NCBI GenBank assembly: GCA_007827375.1
Contig: VISH01000002.1
Location: 2,567,001 to 2,631,000, forward strand
DNA: 64,000 bases
Direction: 5' to 3'
Source: Alteromonadaceae bacterium 2753L.S.0a.02
Lineage (GTDB): Bacteria > Pseudomonadota > Gammaproteobacteria > Pseudomonadales > Cellvibrionaceae
The position numbers and the translations under genes were made by a program. Shown piece by piece: positions 9,985 through 19,036 of this stretch; within the stretch, counting starts at the first letter, position 1, and each line of letters starts with the position of its first letter. The notes beneath the pieces are model-generated. The model did not search any database. It saw only the letters and a program-made list of their open reading frames with translations, and was not told the origin of the DNA.

Positions 9985-10974
9985 TTATTTTTCAATCCCC
10001 TCGCTAGTCATTATTACACGTTTTAGAGAACCGTCTTTGTTGTAATTGAGTGGGTCGATCGCTACAGAACGTCGAAAACGACCGCCACTGACTTTGCCTT
10101 CACGAGGCGGTACTGCGCCTGTGTGATAAATAAAATACGACTGACCTTTGAATTCAATAATCGATTGATGATTGGTTTCGCTGTTTCCAGCTATTTCGTT
10201 CAAGATGCCTTTATATTTCCAGGGTCCGTGTATGTTTTTACTCATGGCGTAACAAATTTTTTCGGGGAATTCGCACGCATAAGAAAAATAATAGTACTCG
10301 CCTTTCTTGTGAACCCAAGCCGCTTCTGTGAAATCGGGTACATCGATGACTTTGATTTCGCCATCTAATCCAAGGAGATTGTCTTTAAGTTTCACATACT
10401 TCGGAACAAGATTGCCAAAAAACAAGTAAGCTTCGCCGTTGTCGTCAATAAATACCGCGGGGTCAATATCATCCCAATCGTTGAGGGTTTGGATGGTCAT
10501 ATCGTTGGTAATAAGGGCTTTACCTATGGCGTCTTTAAAAGGGCCTGTTGGCGAATCTGCTACGGCGACACCAATTGCAAACCCGGGGATATCATCCTTA
10601 TGTCGTACCGTAGTAAAAAAATAATATTTGCCCTTTTTTTCAATCATATGGGAAGCCCAAGCGTCACCTTTGGCCCAGGAAAAATCGGTAGCTCGCATAA
10701 TAGGTCCGTGTTCCTGCCAATGAACCATATCCTTTGATGAAAAAGCCAGCCAGTCGTGCATTTCAAAAAAACGGTCGTTGTGCGGTGCTTCGTCATGGCC
10801 CGTGTATAAATACACCGTGTCGCCTTGTACTAGGGCGGCCGGGTCTGCCGTGAAGACGTGTTCAAACAAAGGATTTTTTGCCGAGACAGGCACAAAGGCG
10901 CTTGCACTGATAGCCGCTGTGAGTGCCAATACTCTAATGCTGCACTTACGAGAGGCATTGGAATTTATTCGCAT
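9985..10974 (-). CDS. Secreted GH43 family glycosidase
   Basis: GH43 enzyme of 329 residues, probably a periplasmic or secreted arabinofuranosidase/xylosidase-type enzyme. A Sec signal peptide ends near VPVSA with no lipobox Cys, unlike the other exported GH43 proteins here. Family features in order are TADPAAL (base Asp), WASHM, DDIDPAVF (pKa-modulating Asp) and DFTEAAW (acid Glu), each followed by the blade pattern of Tyr-rich strands. Length fits a single-domain GH43. It is the only minus-strand gene between the receptor operon and the symporter operon, and its start faces the symporter gene across a region with a 15-bp palindrome, so both divergent genes may share an operator. Exact specificity cannot be read from the sequence. 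Confidence 0.87.
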   Translation of the reverse strand: MRINSNASRKCSIRVLALTAAISASAFVPVSAKNPLFEHVFTADPAALVQGDTVYLYTGHDEAPHNDRFFEMHDWLAFSSKDMVHWQEHGPIMRATDFSWAKGDAWASHMIEKKGKYYFFTTVRHKDDIPGFAIGVAVADSPTGPFKDAIGKALITNDMTIQTLNDWDDIDPAVFIDDNGEAYLFFGNLVPKYVKLKDNLLGLDGEIKVIDVPDFTEAAWVHKKGEYYYFSYACEFPEKICYAMSKNIHGPWKYKGILNEIAGNSETNHQSIIEFKGQSYFIYHTGAVPPREGKVSGGRFRRSVAIDPLNYNKDGSLKRVIMTSEGIEK

Positions 10975-11068
10975 GGTAGTTTATTCCTAACTTTATGGAT
11001 TCAAAACAGCAGGTAAACACTTGGGGCTATAAACACTAGCAAACTCAGGTACTTTTACCTCTATAATA

Positions 11069-11083
11069 GTATTACAATAATAC
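11069..11083. promoter_or_regulatory. 15-bp palindrome in the divergent GH43/symporter promoter region
   Basis: GTATTA-CAA-TAATAC is a perfect inverted repeat with 6-bp arms between the minus-strand GH43 start (10974) and the plus-strand symporter start (11135). A related sequence, matching 12 of 15 positions, lies upstream of the SSS symporter at 18755-18769. Two similar sites in front of sugar-uptake genes suggest an operator, possibly for the GntR protein encoded at 19037. Confidence 0.45.
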
Positions 11084-11134
11084 ATTATTGGCTAAGCTAT
11101 GATAATATAATGCTGTTTGTTGGATACCAAAATA

Positions 11135-12487
11135 ATGAATATAGAAAAACTTCCTACGATTGAAAAAATAGGATTCGGTGCGGGCGATATGGCGGTAAAC
11201 GTGATGATCGCTGGCTTGTTCTTTTTAATGTCGATCTTCTACACGGATGTGTTTGGTCTTGATCCAAAGGATATGGGTATTCTGTTTTTTGTAGCACGTA
11301 TCGTCGATGCCTTTACCGATCCCATGATGGGAATTATTACTGATCGGGTTAAAACCCGATGGGGCCATTTTAAGCATTGGTTCTTGTTTCTCAGTGTTCC
11401 CTACGGGGTCGCCGTAGTACTGCTCTATGTAACGCCGGATACCGAATATGCTTATAAACTTATCTGGGCTTATGCCACATACTTGTTGGCTACTTTGATT
11501 TTCACGGGCGTTGCCATTCCTTATATCTCTTTGATTGGGGTAATGACAGCCGACCCGAAAGAGCGCCTCTCTGCCAACGGATATCGCATGACCTTCGCAA
11601 AAATAGCGAATGTTGTAATTGTGGCGGTAGTACCTTATTTGGCCAAGGTTTGGGGCGGTGGTTCCGATGCCGAAAGCTTACAAAGGGGCTATCCCCTGGC
11701 AATGGCATTGATGTCGCTCGTGTCTGTAGCGCTGTTTTTATTTTGCTTCAAAACCACCCACGAACGCCTCGAGCACAAAGTCGATAAAACGCCTTTTTTT
11801 CAGCAACTAGGCTCTTTGTTCCGAAACGATCAATGGTTACTACTGTGTGCCTGTTGTGTAATTGGCACGATTGGCTACGCGATTCGCGGCAATGTGGCTA
11901 TGTATTACGCCAAGTATTACTTAGGTATTCCCGAAGCTCAGGCGGGAATTTTTGTAAGCGCCGGTATTGCCGCTTCGGTGGTTTCAATGATAGCCAGCAC
12001 GCTTATTACCAAACATTACTGCAAAGTAAAGCTTTTTCGCTATTCTCAAATTCTTGTGCTTGTGTTATCGGCAATGATGTTTTTTATGGTAGGCCCCGGT
12101 GACATTGTTATTGGTTTTATGTTTTATATTCTTATCTGTTTTATCGTTGATCTGCACGCGCCGGTATTCTGGTCTGCCATTGCTGAAGTTGTCGATTATG
12201 GCGAATACAAAAATGGCAAACGCGTTTCTGGGTTGAGTTTTGGCGGTATTTCATTTTGCCAGAAAGCTGGCGGTGGTCTCGCTGGCTTGATCGTAGGTTT
12301 GTTGTTGAAATATTTTGAATATCAACCGAATGTCGAGCAAAGCGATTTTTCAATTCTTGGTATCACCTTAATGCTCACACTCTTGCCCGGTCTATTTCAC
12401 GCACTGATGGGAGGCGTGATGTTTCTGTATAAGGTGAACGATGATTACTACAACACCATGATGAGTGAAAAACGCCTGCCAGAATAA
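11135..12487 (+). CDS. GPH-family (MFS) pentoside/glycoside:cation symporter
   Basis: Inner-membrane sugar:cation symporter of the glycoside-pentoside-hexuronide family (MelB/XynP-like), 450 residues with about 12 hydrophobic segments. Diagnostic elements are GFGAGDMAVNV at the N-terminus, DAFTDPMMGIITDRV near residue 55 with the conserved Asp pair, and the central EYKNGKRVSGLSFG motif. I chose the ATG at 11135, which leads directly into the conserved N-terminus. An upstream TTG at 11117 would add six residues. It heads a likely operon with a GH43 lacking a signal peptide (58-base gap) and a GH127 (23-base gap), consistent with uptake and intracellular hydrolysis of arabino-oligosaccharides. 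The specific substrate is inferred. Confidence 0.9.
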   Translation: MNIEKLPTIEKIGFGAGDMAVNVMIAGLFFLMSIFYTDVFGLDPKDMGILFFVARIVDAFTDPMMGIITDRVKTRWGHFKHWFLFLSVPYGVAVVLLYVTPDTEYAYKLIWAYATYLLATLIFTGVAIPYISLIGVMTADPKERLSANGYRMTFAKIANVVIVAVVPYLAKVWGGGSDAESLQRGYPLAMALMSLVSVALFLFCFKTTHERLEHKVDKTPFFQQLGSLFRNDQWLLLCACCVIGTIGYAIRGNVAMYYAKYYLGIPEAQAGIFVSAGIAASVVSMIASTLITKHYCKVKLFRYSQILVLVLSAMMFFMVGPGDIVIGFMFYILICFIVDLHAPVFWSAIAEVVDYGEYKNGKRVSGLSFGGISFCQKAGGGLAGLIVGLLLKYFEYQPNVEQSDFSILGITLMLTLLPGLFHALMGGVMFLYKVNDDYYNTMMSEKRLPE

Positions 12488-12545
12488 TTATTTTCAATAA
12501 TTAACAAGCCCAGTTGATTTACCGATTTCTAATTTGGAAAACACC

Positions 12546-13487
12546 ATGGATACCAACAAACCGCTTATTGAACAACGCGCCGACCCACAAATATTCAAAC
12601 ACGATGATGGTTACTACTATTTCACAGGGTCTGTACCTTCCTACGAAGGTGTAGAATTGCGACGAGCAACAACTATTGATGGCTTGGCAGAAGCACAAGC
12701 GCGTATGATTTGGACCAAACCCGATGCGGGCCCATACAGCGATCTTATCTGGGCACCTGAAATTCACTTTAATCAAGGCGCTTGGTATGTGTATTTTGCG
12801 GCAGCACCCAATCGTGAAATTAAGGATGATCTATTTCAACATCGGATGTATGCCTTACGTTGTGACGATGAGAATCCGGTAAACGGCGAATGGGTGTTTT
12901 GCGGACAGATTGAAACTGGCATGAATACTTTTTGCCTGGATGCAACAACATTTTCACACAAAAACAAGCTTTACTATGTGTGGGCCCAGAAAGAGAAGGG
13001 CATTGAGGGTAATTCAAACTTGTATATAGCCGCGATGCGCAACCCGATTGAAATCGAAGGTGAGCCAGTACGTCTTAGTATTCCCGAATTGCCTTGGGAA
13101 ATTCGTGGCTTTTGGGTGAACGAAGGGCCCGCGGTGTTAATTCGCCATGGCAGGGTATTCGTGACTTATTCCGCCAGTGCAACCGATGAAAATTATTGTG
13201 TGGGCTTGATCTACGCTGATGAAAACAGTGACCTTCTTAACCCAGCCAGCTGGAGCAAGTCTCAACAACCCGTGTTCCGTACGAATGCTAGCTTACAAAT
13301 GTTTGGGCCGGGTCACAACAGTTTTACGCAAACGCCGGAGGGGGATGATTTACTGGTGTATCACGCACGAAATTACACAGAAATTGAAGGCGACCCTCTT
13401 TGGAACCCAGATCGCCATACATTCGTTAAACGCATCAAATGGGATCAAAATGGCTTTCCTGAATTTGGAAAACCCGGAGAAGCTTAA
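12546..13487 (+). CDS. Cytoplasmic GH43 family glycosidase
   Basis: GH43 enzyme of 313 residues without a signal peptide, so probably cytoplasmic and acting on oligosaccharides brought in by the symporter encoded just upstream. The sequence begins with RADPQIF (base Asp near residue 17), then IWAPEIHF, a central Asp in FCLDATTF and WVNEGPAVL with the likely acid Glu, ending with GPGHNSF and LLVYHARNY strands. It is similar in motif order to the catalytic part of the lipoprotein at 1165, pointing to a duplicated subfamily used in two compartments. The ATG at 12546 is preferred because the alternative TTG at 12534 falls inside the GGAAA ribosome-binding stretch. Likely alpha-L-arabinofuranosidase, by context. 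Confidence 0.88.
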   Translation: MDTNKPLIEQRADPQIFKHDDGYYYFTGSVPSYEGVELRRATTIDGLAEAQARMIWTKPDAGPYSDLIWAPEIHFNQGAWYVYFAAAPNREIKDDLFQHRMYALRCDDENPVNGEWVFCGQIETGMNTFCLDATTFSHKNKLYYVWAQKEKGIEGNSNLYIAAMRNPIEIEGEPVRLSIPELPWEIRGFWVNEGPAVLIRHGRVFVTYSASATDENYCVGLIYADENSDLLNPASWSKSQQPVFRTNASLQMFGPGHNSFTQTPEGDDLLVYHARNYTEIEGDPLWNPDRHTFVKRIKWDQNGFPEFGKPGEA

Positions 13488-13510
13488 CTGAATGGCAATA
13501 GGGAAAACAA

Positions 13511-15937
13511 ATGGACAGTAAGATTCGAAATTCACTTGTTTGCTTACTTCTAATACTAATTGGGTGTACCGATACAGCCCAAAATGAAATTAGATCTGAG
13601 CCTCACAAAGAACAATTACGAACTTTATTTCCACTTGAGCAAGTTCGTGTAACCGATGGACCTTTCGCACATGCGCAAGCTGTAAATGTTCAATATTTGT
13701 TAGGGCTCGATCCTGATCGCCTGTTAGCACCTTATTTGCGCGAAGCCGGCATTCAACCGCAAGCGGAACCCTACGGTAACTGGGAAAATTCCGGATTGGA
13801 TGGCCACATTGGCGGCCACTACCTCAGTGCGTTGAGCCTCGCCTGGGCTGCTACAGGTATACCCGAATTAAAGCAGCGACTGAATACCATGATAAATGGA
13901 TTGGAAAAAGCTCAGAATAAAAATGGCGGGTATTTGGGTGGTATACCCAATGGTGAGAAAGCTTGGCAGGAAATTCACGATGGCAATATTCGCGCAGATC
14001 TTTTTAGTCTCAACGATCGTTGGGTTCCGCTATATAACATCGATAAAATATTCCATGGTTTGAGAGATGCCTATCTCATAGGAAAAAATACCAAGGCGCG
14101 GGAGATGTTGCTTACTTTAAGCAAATGGATGCTTCGTCTCGTTGAAAACCTTAGTGACGAACAAATACAGCAAATGTTGTATTCCGAACACGGTGGTTTG
14201 GCAGAAGTATTTGTTGATGTAGCAAGAATCAGTGACGACGCGCGTTACCTAAACCTAGCTCGGCAATTTTCACATCTTAAAATTATTAACCCACTGACAC
14301 TGCAACGCGATGAGCTCACAGGGCTACACGCGAATACCCAAATCCCTAAAATCATTGGCGCACTGAAATTGGCAGAGGCACAACACAACTCCACATGGCA
14401 AGAAGCGGCCGATTACTTCTGGAACACAGTCACCGAGCATCGCACGGTTTCGATTGGCGGTAACAGTGTACGCGAACATTTTCATGATGCCTCAGATTTC
14501 ACTCCCATGATTGAAGATGTTGAAGGGCCGGAGACTTGCAATACGTACAACATGCTTAAACTCAGCAAATTACTTTATGTGAAAGAGGGCGACAGTCGCT
14601 ATATCGATTTTTACGAACGTGCAACATACAATCACATTTTGTCGTCCCAGCACCCTGTTCACGGTGGCTTGGTATATTTTACTTCTATGCGCCCGGGCCA
14701 TTATCGAAAATATTCGTCGCTTGAAGAATCCATGTGGTGTTGTGTAGGCTCTGGAATCGAAAATCACAGTAAATATGGCGAGCTTATATACACAAAATAC
14801 GGCCGGGATTTGGACGTTAATTTATATATTTCTTCAACATTGGACTGGCGGGATCAGGGCATAAAAGTTGATATGCAGACGTTGTTTCCAGATGAAAACA
14901 TGGTAAATATCACGTTTAACTTTACCGATGAAAACACAGTAAAACCCTTTAATCTTCGCTTAAGAAAGCCCGCTTGGCTAACGGAAAGTATGAGTATTAA
15001 AGTCAACGGCCAAGATGCTGAATTTAGGGTCGATAAGCATTTTATTGTAATCTCAAGACAATGGCAAAATGGCGATAATGTAAAAATTGGGTTATCGCCC
15101 AATCTTCACCTTGAGCAATTGCCAGACGGTAAAAATTATTACTCGGTCCTCTATGGTCCCATCGTGTTAGCAACGCAAATCGAAACTGCAGAAGACCAAC
15201 CTTTGGATTATGTGGCGGACAACAGCCGTATGGGGCATGTAGCGGCAGGTCCAATTTGCCCCCCTGAAGCCTTGCCGATTATGCTGGGCCAGCCAACGGC
15301 GTTTCTGGAATCGCTGCACCGTGCACCCGGCCCGCTGTCTTTTTCCATACGACAAAATCTGGGTTGGCTCATGCCCGAAAATGCCATCAATGATAATCGG
15401 CAGGTTACGCTGATCCCTTTTTTTCGGCTTCACGACAGCCGCTACCAGATTTATTGGCCCAATCTTCAAAAAGAGTCTTTTGCGGAATACGAATTGGAGA
15501 TTAAAGAAAATACCTCTAAAAAATTAGCGCTAGAGGCCATAACTGTCGACTTGATTAACCCAGGCGAACAACAGCCCGAAGTAGAACATAATTTCGCAGG
15601 CCAGGATACACGAGCAGGTATCAATAATGGGCACCGCTGGCGTGATGCGGTAGGCTGGTTTGGTTATTATTTGAACAATACGCGTAAACAAGCGCAATCT
15701 TTACGCATTACCTATTTTAAAGGCGATATTGACCGCGAATTCCTTATTTCGATAAACGATGTAATTTTGGCTGACGTGCGTTTGCCCGCAGCATCGCCAA
15801 ATGAAGCTTTTTATCAGGTTGATTACCCCTTATCGAAAGAAATGAGGCAGGCAAAGTTGCTAAAACTTCGATTTACCGCAAAGCGAGGATCTGTTGCTGG
15901 TGGCGTTTACGGAATTCGCCTGCTCAAAGGCGATTAA
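13511..15937 (+). CDS. GH127 beta-L-arabinofuranosidase-like lipoprotein
   Basis: 808-residue member of glycoside hydrolase family 127 (former DUF1680), which cleaves beta-L-arabinofuranosides using a zinc-bound cysteine nucleophile. An N-terminal lipoprotein signal ends in LIGC near residue 18. The (alpha/alpha)6 barrel contains GHIGGHYLSALS near residue 98, and the signature metal/nucleophile cluster is intact: Glu341-x-Cys343 in GPETCNTYN and Cys410-Cys411 in MWCCVGSG, matching the Glu338/Cys340/Cys417/Cys418 arrangement known for HypBA1. C-terminal beta-sandwich domains follow. AGGGAA precedes the ATG. It is last in the GPH symporter-GH43 operon and ends nine bases before the stop codon of a convergent GH43 gene. 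It suggests that beta-linked arabinose (extensin- or AGP-like glycans) is used as well as alpha-arabinan. Confidence 0.92.
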   Translation: MDSKIRNSLVCLLLILIGCTDTAQNEIRSEPHKEQLRTLFPLEQVRVTDGPFAHAQAVNVQYLLGLDPDRLLAPYLREAGIQPQAEPYGNWENSGLDGHIGGHYLSALSLAWAATGIPELKQRLNTMINGLEKAQNKNGGYLGGIPNGEKAWQEIHDGNIRADLFSLNDRWVPLYNIDKIFHGLRDAYLIGKNTKAREMLLTLSKWMLRLVENLSDEQIQQMLYSEHGGLAEVFVDVARISDDARYLNLARQFSHLKIINPLTLQRDELTGLHANTQIPKIIGALKLAEAQHNSTWQEAADYFWNTVTEHRTVSIGGNSVREHFHDASDFTPMIEDVEGPETCNTYNMLKLSKLLYVKEGDSRYIDFYERATYNHILSSQHPVHGGLVYFTSMRPGHYRKYSSLEESMWCCVGSGIENHSKYGELIYTKYGRDLDVNLYISSTLDWRDQGIKVDMQTLFPDENMVNITFNFTDENTVKPFNLRLRKPAWLTESMSIKVNGQDAEFRVDKHFIVISRQWQNGDNVKIGLSPNLHLEQLPDGKNYYSVLYGPIVLATQIETAEDQPLDYVADNSRMGHVAAGPICPPEALPIMLGQPTAFLESLHRAPGPLSFSIRQNLGWLMPENAINDNRQVTLIPFFRLHDSRYQIYWPNLQKESFAEYELEIKENTSKKLALEAITVDLINPGEQQPEVEHNFAGQDTRAGINNGHRWRDAVGWFGYYLNNTRKQAQSLRITYFKGDIDREFLISINDVILADVRLPAASPNEAFYQVDYPLSKEMRQAKLLKLRFTAKRGSVAGGVYGIRLLKGD

Positions 15938-15946
15938 GCAGTCTGA

Positions 15947-16990
15947 TTATTTGCGATTCACCAAATGGCTCGTAAAATTATTTAAATCTTTTGGGTCAAC
16001 TTGGGGCCAATTGTCCTGCCATTGAATAGGAAGTATTTTTAGTTTTTGGCGCGCGTTATCTGCAGTTTCGTAGGCATGTAAAACCAAGTAATCTTTGTTG
16101 TCGAAGGTGTACGCGGCATTGTGCCCCAATGCCACCCAGTCGGCATTACCGGAAATCACCAGGCTTCCACCACCGTCTAACATGGAAACACCCTCACGAT
16201 CGATGTATGGGCCTGTCACCGAACGAGATCGGCCCACGCGCACATTGTAAGTGCTATCTTTCCCACGGCAGCAAAAGTCAAAAGATACAAATAAATAGTA
16301 GTAGCCATTCCTCTTAAAAATATAGGGGGCTTCGATTGCCGTATTTTTGGGTGTTCTTTTTTCAGAACTATTGGACGACACTCGCATGGCAAGGTCATGC
16401 CATTCTTGTGGCTCTGCGAGACGAAGCAGCGATTCGTCGAGCTTTACCAACTTTAAACCCTCCCAAAAAGAACCAAACGCCATCCAGGGTGTTCCCGACT
16501 CGTCTTCAACGATAGCAGGGTCAATGGCATTCCATTGATCCCGATTGGGGACAGACAGCAAAATCGCTCCCTGATCCATCCATGCATAATCTGGAGATGA
16601 AGGGTCGAGAGTCTTATTCACGGCAACACCAATACCCGATGTATTTTTTCCAAAGGCTGATACGGAATAGAATACGTAAAAAAGGCCGTTTTTCTGGTAA
16701 ATATCGGGCGCCCAAATGTGGCCATTAAACCCTGGTGCCACACGTTTTGCCCAACTTGGTTGGTCTGTAAAGACTCGCCCCTCCAAATGCCAATTGATCA
16801 TGTCCTTTGAACTGTAAAATGTGATCCCTGGCCCGGTACTATAGAGATAATAAGAATCTTCGGATTTAATCATTACTGGGTCGTGCACTTCAACTTGTGC
16901 TGCGCTGATATTTTGACTGCAAGAGCTGCTCAATACTGATATTAATACCAAGGAGCAAGCACATCGCGCGGCTGTGAGAGTGTTTTTCAT
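15947..16990 (-). CDS. GH43 arabinan endo-1,5-alpha-L-arabinosidase-like lipoprotein
   Basis: GH43 lipoprotein of 347 residues. The signal peptide ends in a LSSSC lipobox. Catalytic elements are VHDPVMI (base Asp), NGHIWAPDIY, WNAIDPAIV (second Asp) and AIEAPYIF (acid Glu), followed by YYYLFVSFDFCCRG and a GHNAAY element, the arrangement seen in single-domain endo-arabinanases and related arabinan-active enzymes. It converges with the GH127 gene, leaving no room for a clear bidirectional terminator. A strong minus-strand terminator just upstream separates it from the SSS symporter gene, so it probably has its own promoter in the 16991-17003 stretch or depends on read-through. The endo-arabinanase call is from overall resemblance and is less certain than the family. 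Confidence 0.88.
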   Translation of the reverse strand: MKNTLTAARCACSLVLISVLSSSCSQNISAAQVEVHDPVMIKSEDSYYLYSTGPGITFYSSKDMINWHLEGRVFTDQPSWAKRVAPGFNGHIWAPDIYQKNGLFYVFYSVSAFGKNTSGIGVAVNKTLDPSSPDYAWMDQGAILLSVPNRDQWNAIDPAIVEDESGTPWMAFGSFWEGLKLVKLDESLLRLAEPQEWHDLAMRVSSNSSEKRTPKNTAIEAPYIFKRNGYYYLFVSFDFCCRGKDSTYNVRVGRSRSVTGPYIDREGVSMLDGGGSLVISGNADWVALGHNAAYTFDNKDYLVLHAYETADNARQKLKILPIQWQDNWPQVDPKDLNNFTSHLVNRK

Positions 16991-17003
16991 AGTGCTTCTA
17001 AAA

Positions 17004-17030
17004 TAAAAAAAGGGGTGTTAGGAACACCCC
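17004..17030 (-). terminator. Rho-independent terminator for the SSS symporter gene
   Basis: Read on the minus strand, GGGGTGTT-CCT-AACACCCC forms a perfect 8-bp stem followed by a run of T. It lies 28 bases after the symporter stop codon. Confidence 0.88.
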
Positions 17031-17057
17031 AAATTGGTGAGAGCTGATAGGCCGGAC

Positions 17058-18686
17058 TTACCAAAAGCGATAATAGATAAAGACTGTTATACCTAATATA
17101 CCGGCCGTGTGAATGTAGTCCCATTTATCGAGGTCTTGAATAATTGAACGTAATGTTTGTCTGTCTATCCCAGAAAAAGTTAGACCGCGGATTTTCTCAT
17201 ATTCGGCAGCTTTGCTAAAAAAGCTCACTACGACCATAATGAGTGACACTACCACAAACAACAATATGCAGTAGTACAGCCAGTTCATTTCGGTTATCCA
17301 GGCTAGGGGTGTGTTTGCAATGCTATCTTTGAAAGGTAGCAGCACCAAACGCAACATGCCCAATACAAATCCACTAACCAAACCAATAAAACCTGATGCT
17401 GGCGTGAATTTTTTGCTCAACAGGCCCAGAAGAAATACCGCGGCGATTCCCGGGGCAATCAATGACTGTACACTTTGTAGATATTCATAGAGTACATCGG
17501 CGATGAAGCTCATGAGGGGAATCCACAGCACACCCAGCACAACAATTGTAATAGTGGCAAGTCTGCCCACTTTTAATAAATGTTGTTCAGTGGATTCGGG
17601 CTTAAATTTTTTGTAGAAATCGATAGTAAATAAAGTAGCGGAAGAGTTGAACAACGACGCCAGGGAGCTCATTAAAGCTGCCACTAAGCCACCGATAACG
17701 ACACCTTTAATACCAGAAGGGAGCAGTTCTGCAACCAGAGTAGGGAAGGCCTGGTCTGCACTGTCATAATGAATAATACCCTTTACATTCAATGCGTAAG
17801 CGATTAAACCGGGTACTAAAAATATAAAAACTGGCAACAATTTTAAATAACCGGCAAATATAGTGCCCCGGCGAGCTTCCTTAATACCTTTAGCCGAGAG
17901 CACACGTTGCACGATGTATTGGTCGGTACACCAATACCAAAAACCAATAATGAATGAGCCGAATATAATGCCTGGCCAGGGAAACTGACTATCGCTGGTG
18001 CTGCGTATCAAATGCATATTGGCGTCATTAATACGTTCCATTTCCGCCCAGCCGCCTACTTTGTCCAGCCCCACAATAAGAATTACCAGCGAGCCGATAA
18101 TTAATACAGGCGTTTGCAACACCGATGTCCACATAATTGCTTTCATGCCGCCGACAACAGTATAAATACCCGTAATAATCACTAAACCCAGCGCAGAAAC
18201 CCAAAAGAAATCAATACCCCACAAGCTTTCAATGCCCAATATGGTTTTAAACGCAATACCACCAGCGTACACAGTAACTGCGACCTTGGTAAGCACGTAG
18301 CTAACCAGTGAGATAAATGACAGAAAGGTGCGGGATGCGGCATTGTAGCGCCGCTCCAGAAACTCTGGCATGGTGTAGACTTTGCTGCTCCAATAAAAGG
18401 GTACGAATATCCAACCGAGCAGCAATATGATCCAGGATTGCAACTCCCAATGGGCTAGTGCCATGCCCGACTCAGCGCCAGAGCCCGAAAGCCCAACAAG
18501 GTGTTCAGAGCCAATATTGGATGCAAAGATTGAAGCGCCGATAACCAGCCAACCGGCATTGCGCCCTGCAAGAAAATAGTCTGCGGTATCTTCCTCGCGC
18601 TGCATGAGAGCCATTATGACAATGCCTAGCATAAGGAGGAAAAACCCAATAAGTACAATCCAATCTAAGGTCGTTAGTTGTATCAT
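17058..18686 (-). CDS. SSS-family sodium:solute (sugar) symporter
   Basis: Sodium/solute symporter of the SSS (SGLT-like) family, 542 residues with about 13-14 transmembrane helices, predicted to import a monosaccharide, probably L-arabinose or galactose, across the inner membrane. Family signatures include ADYFLAGRNAGWLVIGASIF and ASNIGSEHLVGLSGSGAE near residues 30-75, EFLERRYNA near residue 110 and the WYWCTDQYIVQRVLSAK motif near residue 250. I use the ATG at 18686, which opens directly into the first helix. An ATG at 18719 would add 11 polar residues. It is divergent from the GntR gene across a 0.3-kb region with a palindrome, suggesting control by that regulator, and ends with its own terminator. 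Confidence 0.92.
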   Translation of the reverse strand: MIQLTTLDWIVLIGFFLLMLGIVIMALMQREEDTADYFLAGRNAGWLVIGASIFASNIGSEHLVGLSGSGAESGMALAHWELQSWIILLLGWIFVPFYWSSKVYTMPEFLERRYNAASRTFLSFISLVSYVLTKVAVTVYAGGIAFKTILGIESLWGIDFFWVSALGLVIITGIYTVVGGMKAIMWTSVLQTPVLIIGSLVILIVGLDKVGGWAEMERINDANMHLIRSTSDSQFPWPGIIFGSFIIGFWYWCTDQYIVQRVLSAKGIKEARRGTIFAGYLKLLPVFIFLVPGLIAYALNVKGIIHYDSADQAFPTLVAELLPSGIKGVVIGGLVAALMSSLASLFNSSATLFTIDFYKKFKPESTEQHLLKVGRLATITIVVLGVLWIPLMSFIADVLYEYLQSVQSLIAPGIAAVFLLGLLSKKFTPASGFIGLVSGFVLGMLRLVLLPFKDSIANTPLAWITEMNWLYYCILLFVVVSLIMVVVSFFSKAAEYEKIRGLTFSGIDRQTLRSIIQDLDKWDYIHTAGILGITVFIYYRFW

Positions 18687-18754
18687 TTTTATAAATCCAG
18701 GCTTTATTATCGCCGTCATTGTTATGTGGATTATTGTCTGACATCATATATATA

Positions 18755-18769
18755 ATATTACAATAAGAC
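18755..18769. promoter_or_regulatory. Candidate operator upstream of the SSS symporter and gntR
   Basis: ATATTACAATAAGAC matches 12 of 15 positions of the palindrome at 11069-11083 and lies in the divergent region between the symporter and the GntR-family gene. The remainder of the 18720-19036 gap shows only AT-rich promoter-like sequence. Operator function is inference. Confidence 0.4.
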
Positions 18770-19036
18770 AATAGCGCCGAGTTGCGCTTATTCACCGAAC
18801 GCGAGCTAATCGCTAGGAGACTGACGGGGCCATAAATTTAAAAGCATATCTAAAACGTTAAACGTACTAGCCTGTACAAAGCGCTATCATGGATAGTCTG
18901 GGACGCAGTATTACTCTGCTGCTGGTGGGCATGGCGGGGAATCGCTATGACTAAAATAATATAAAATTCTTTATAGCTAACAACATTCGCTATAAGCTAA
19001 TCAACTAGCGAATAAATAGAGGCAAAGGACGTTTAA

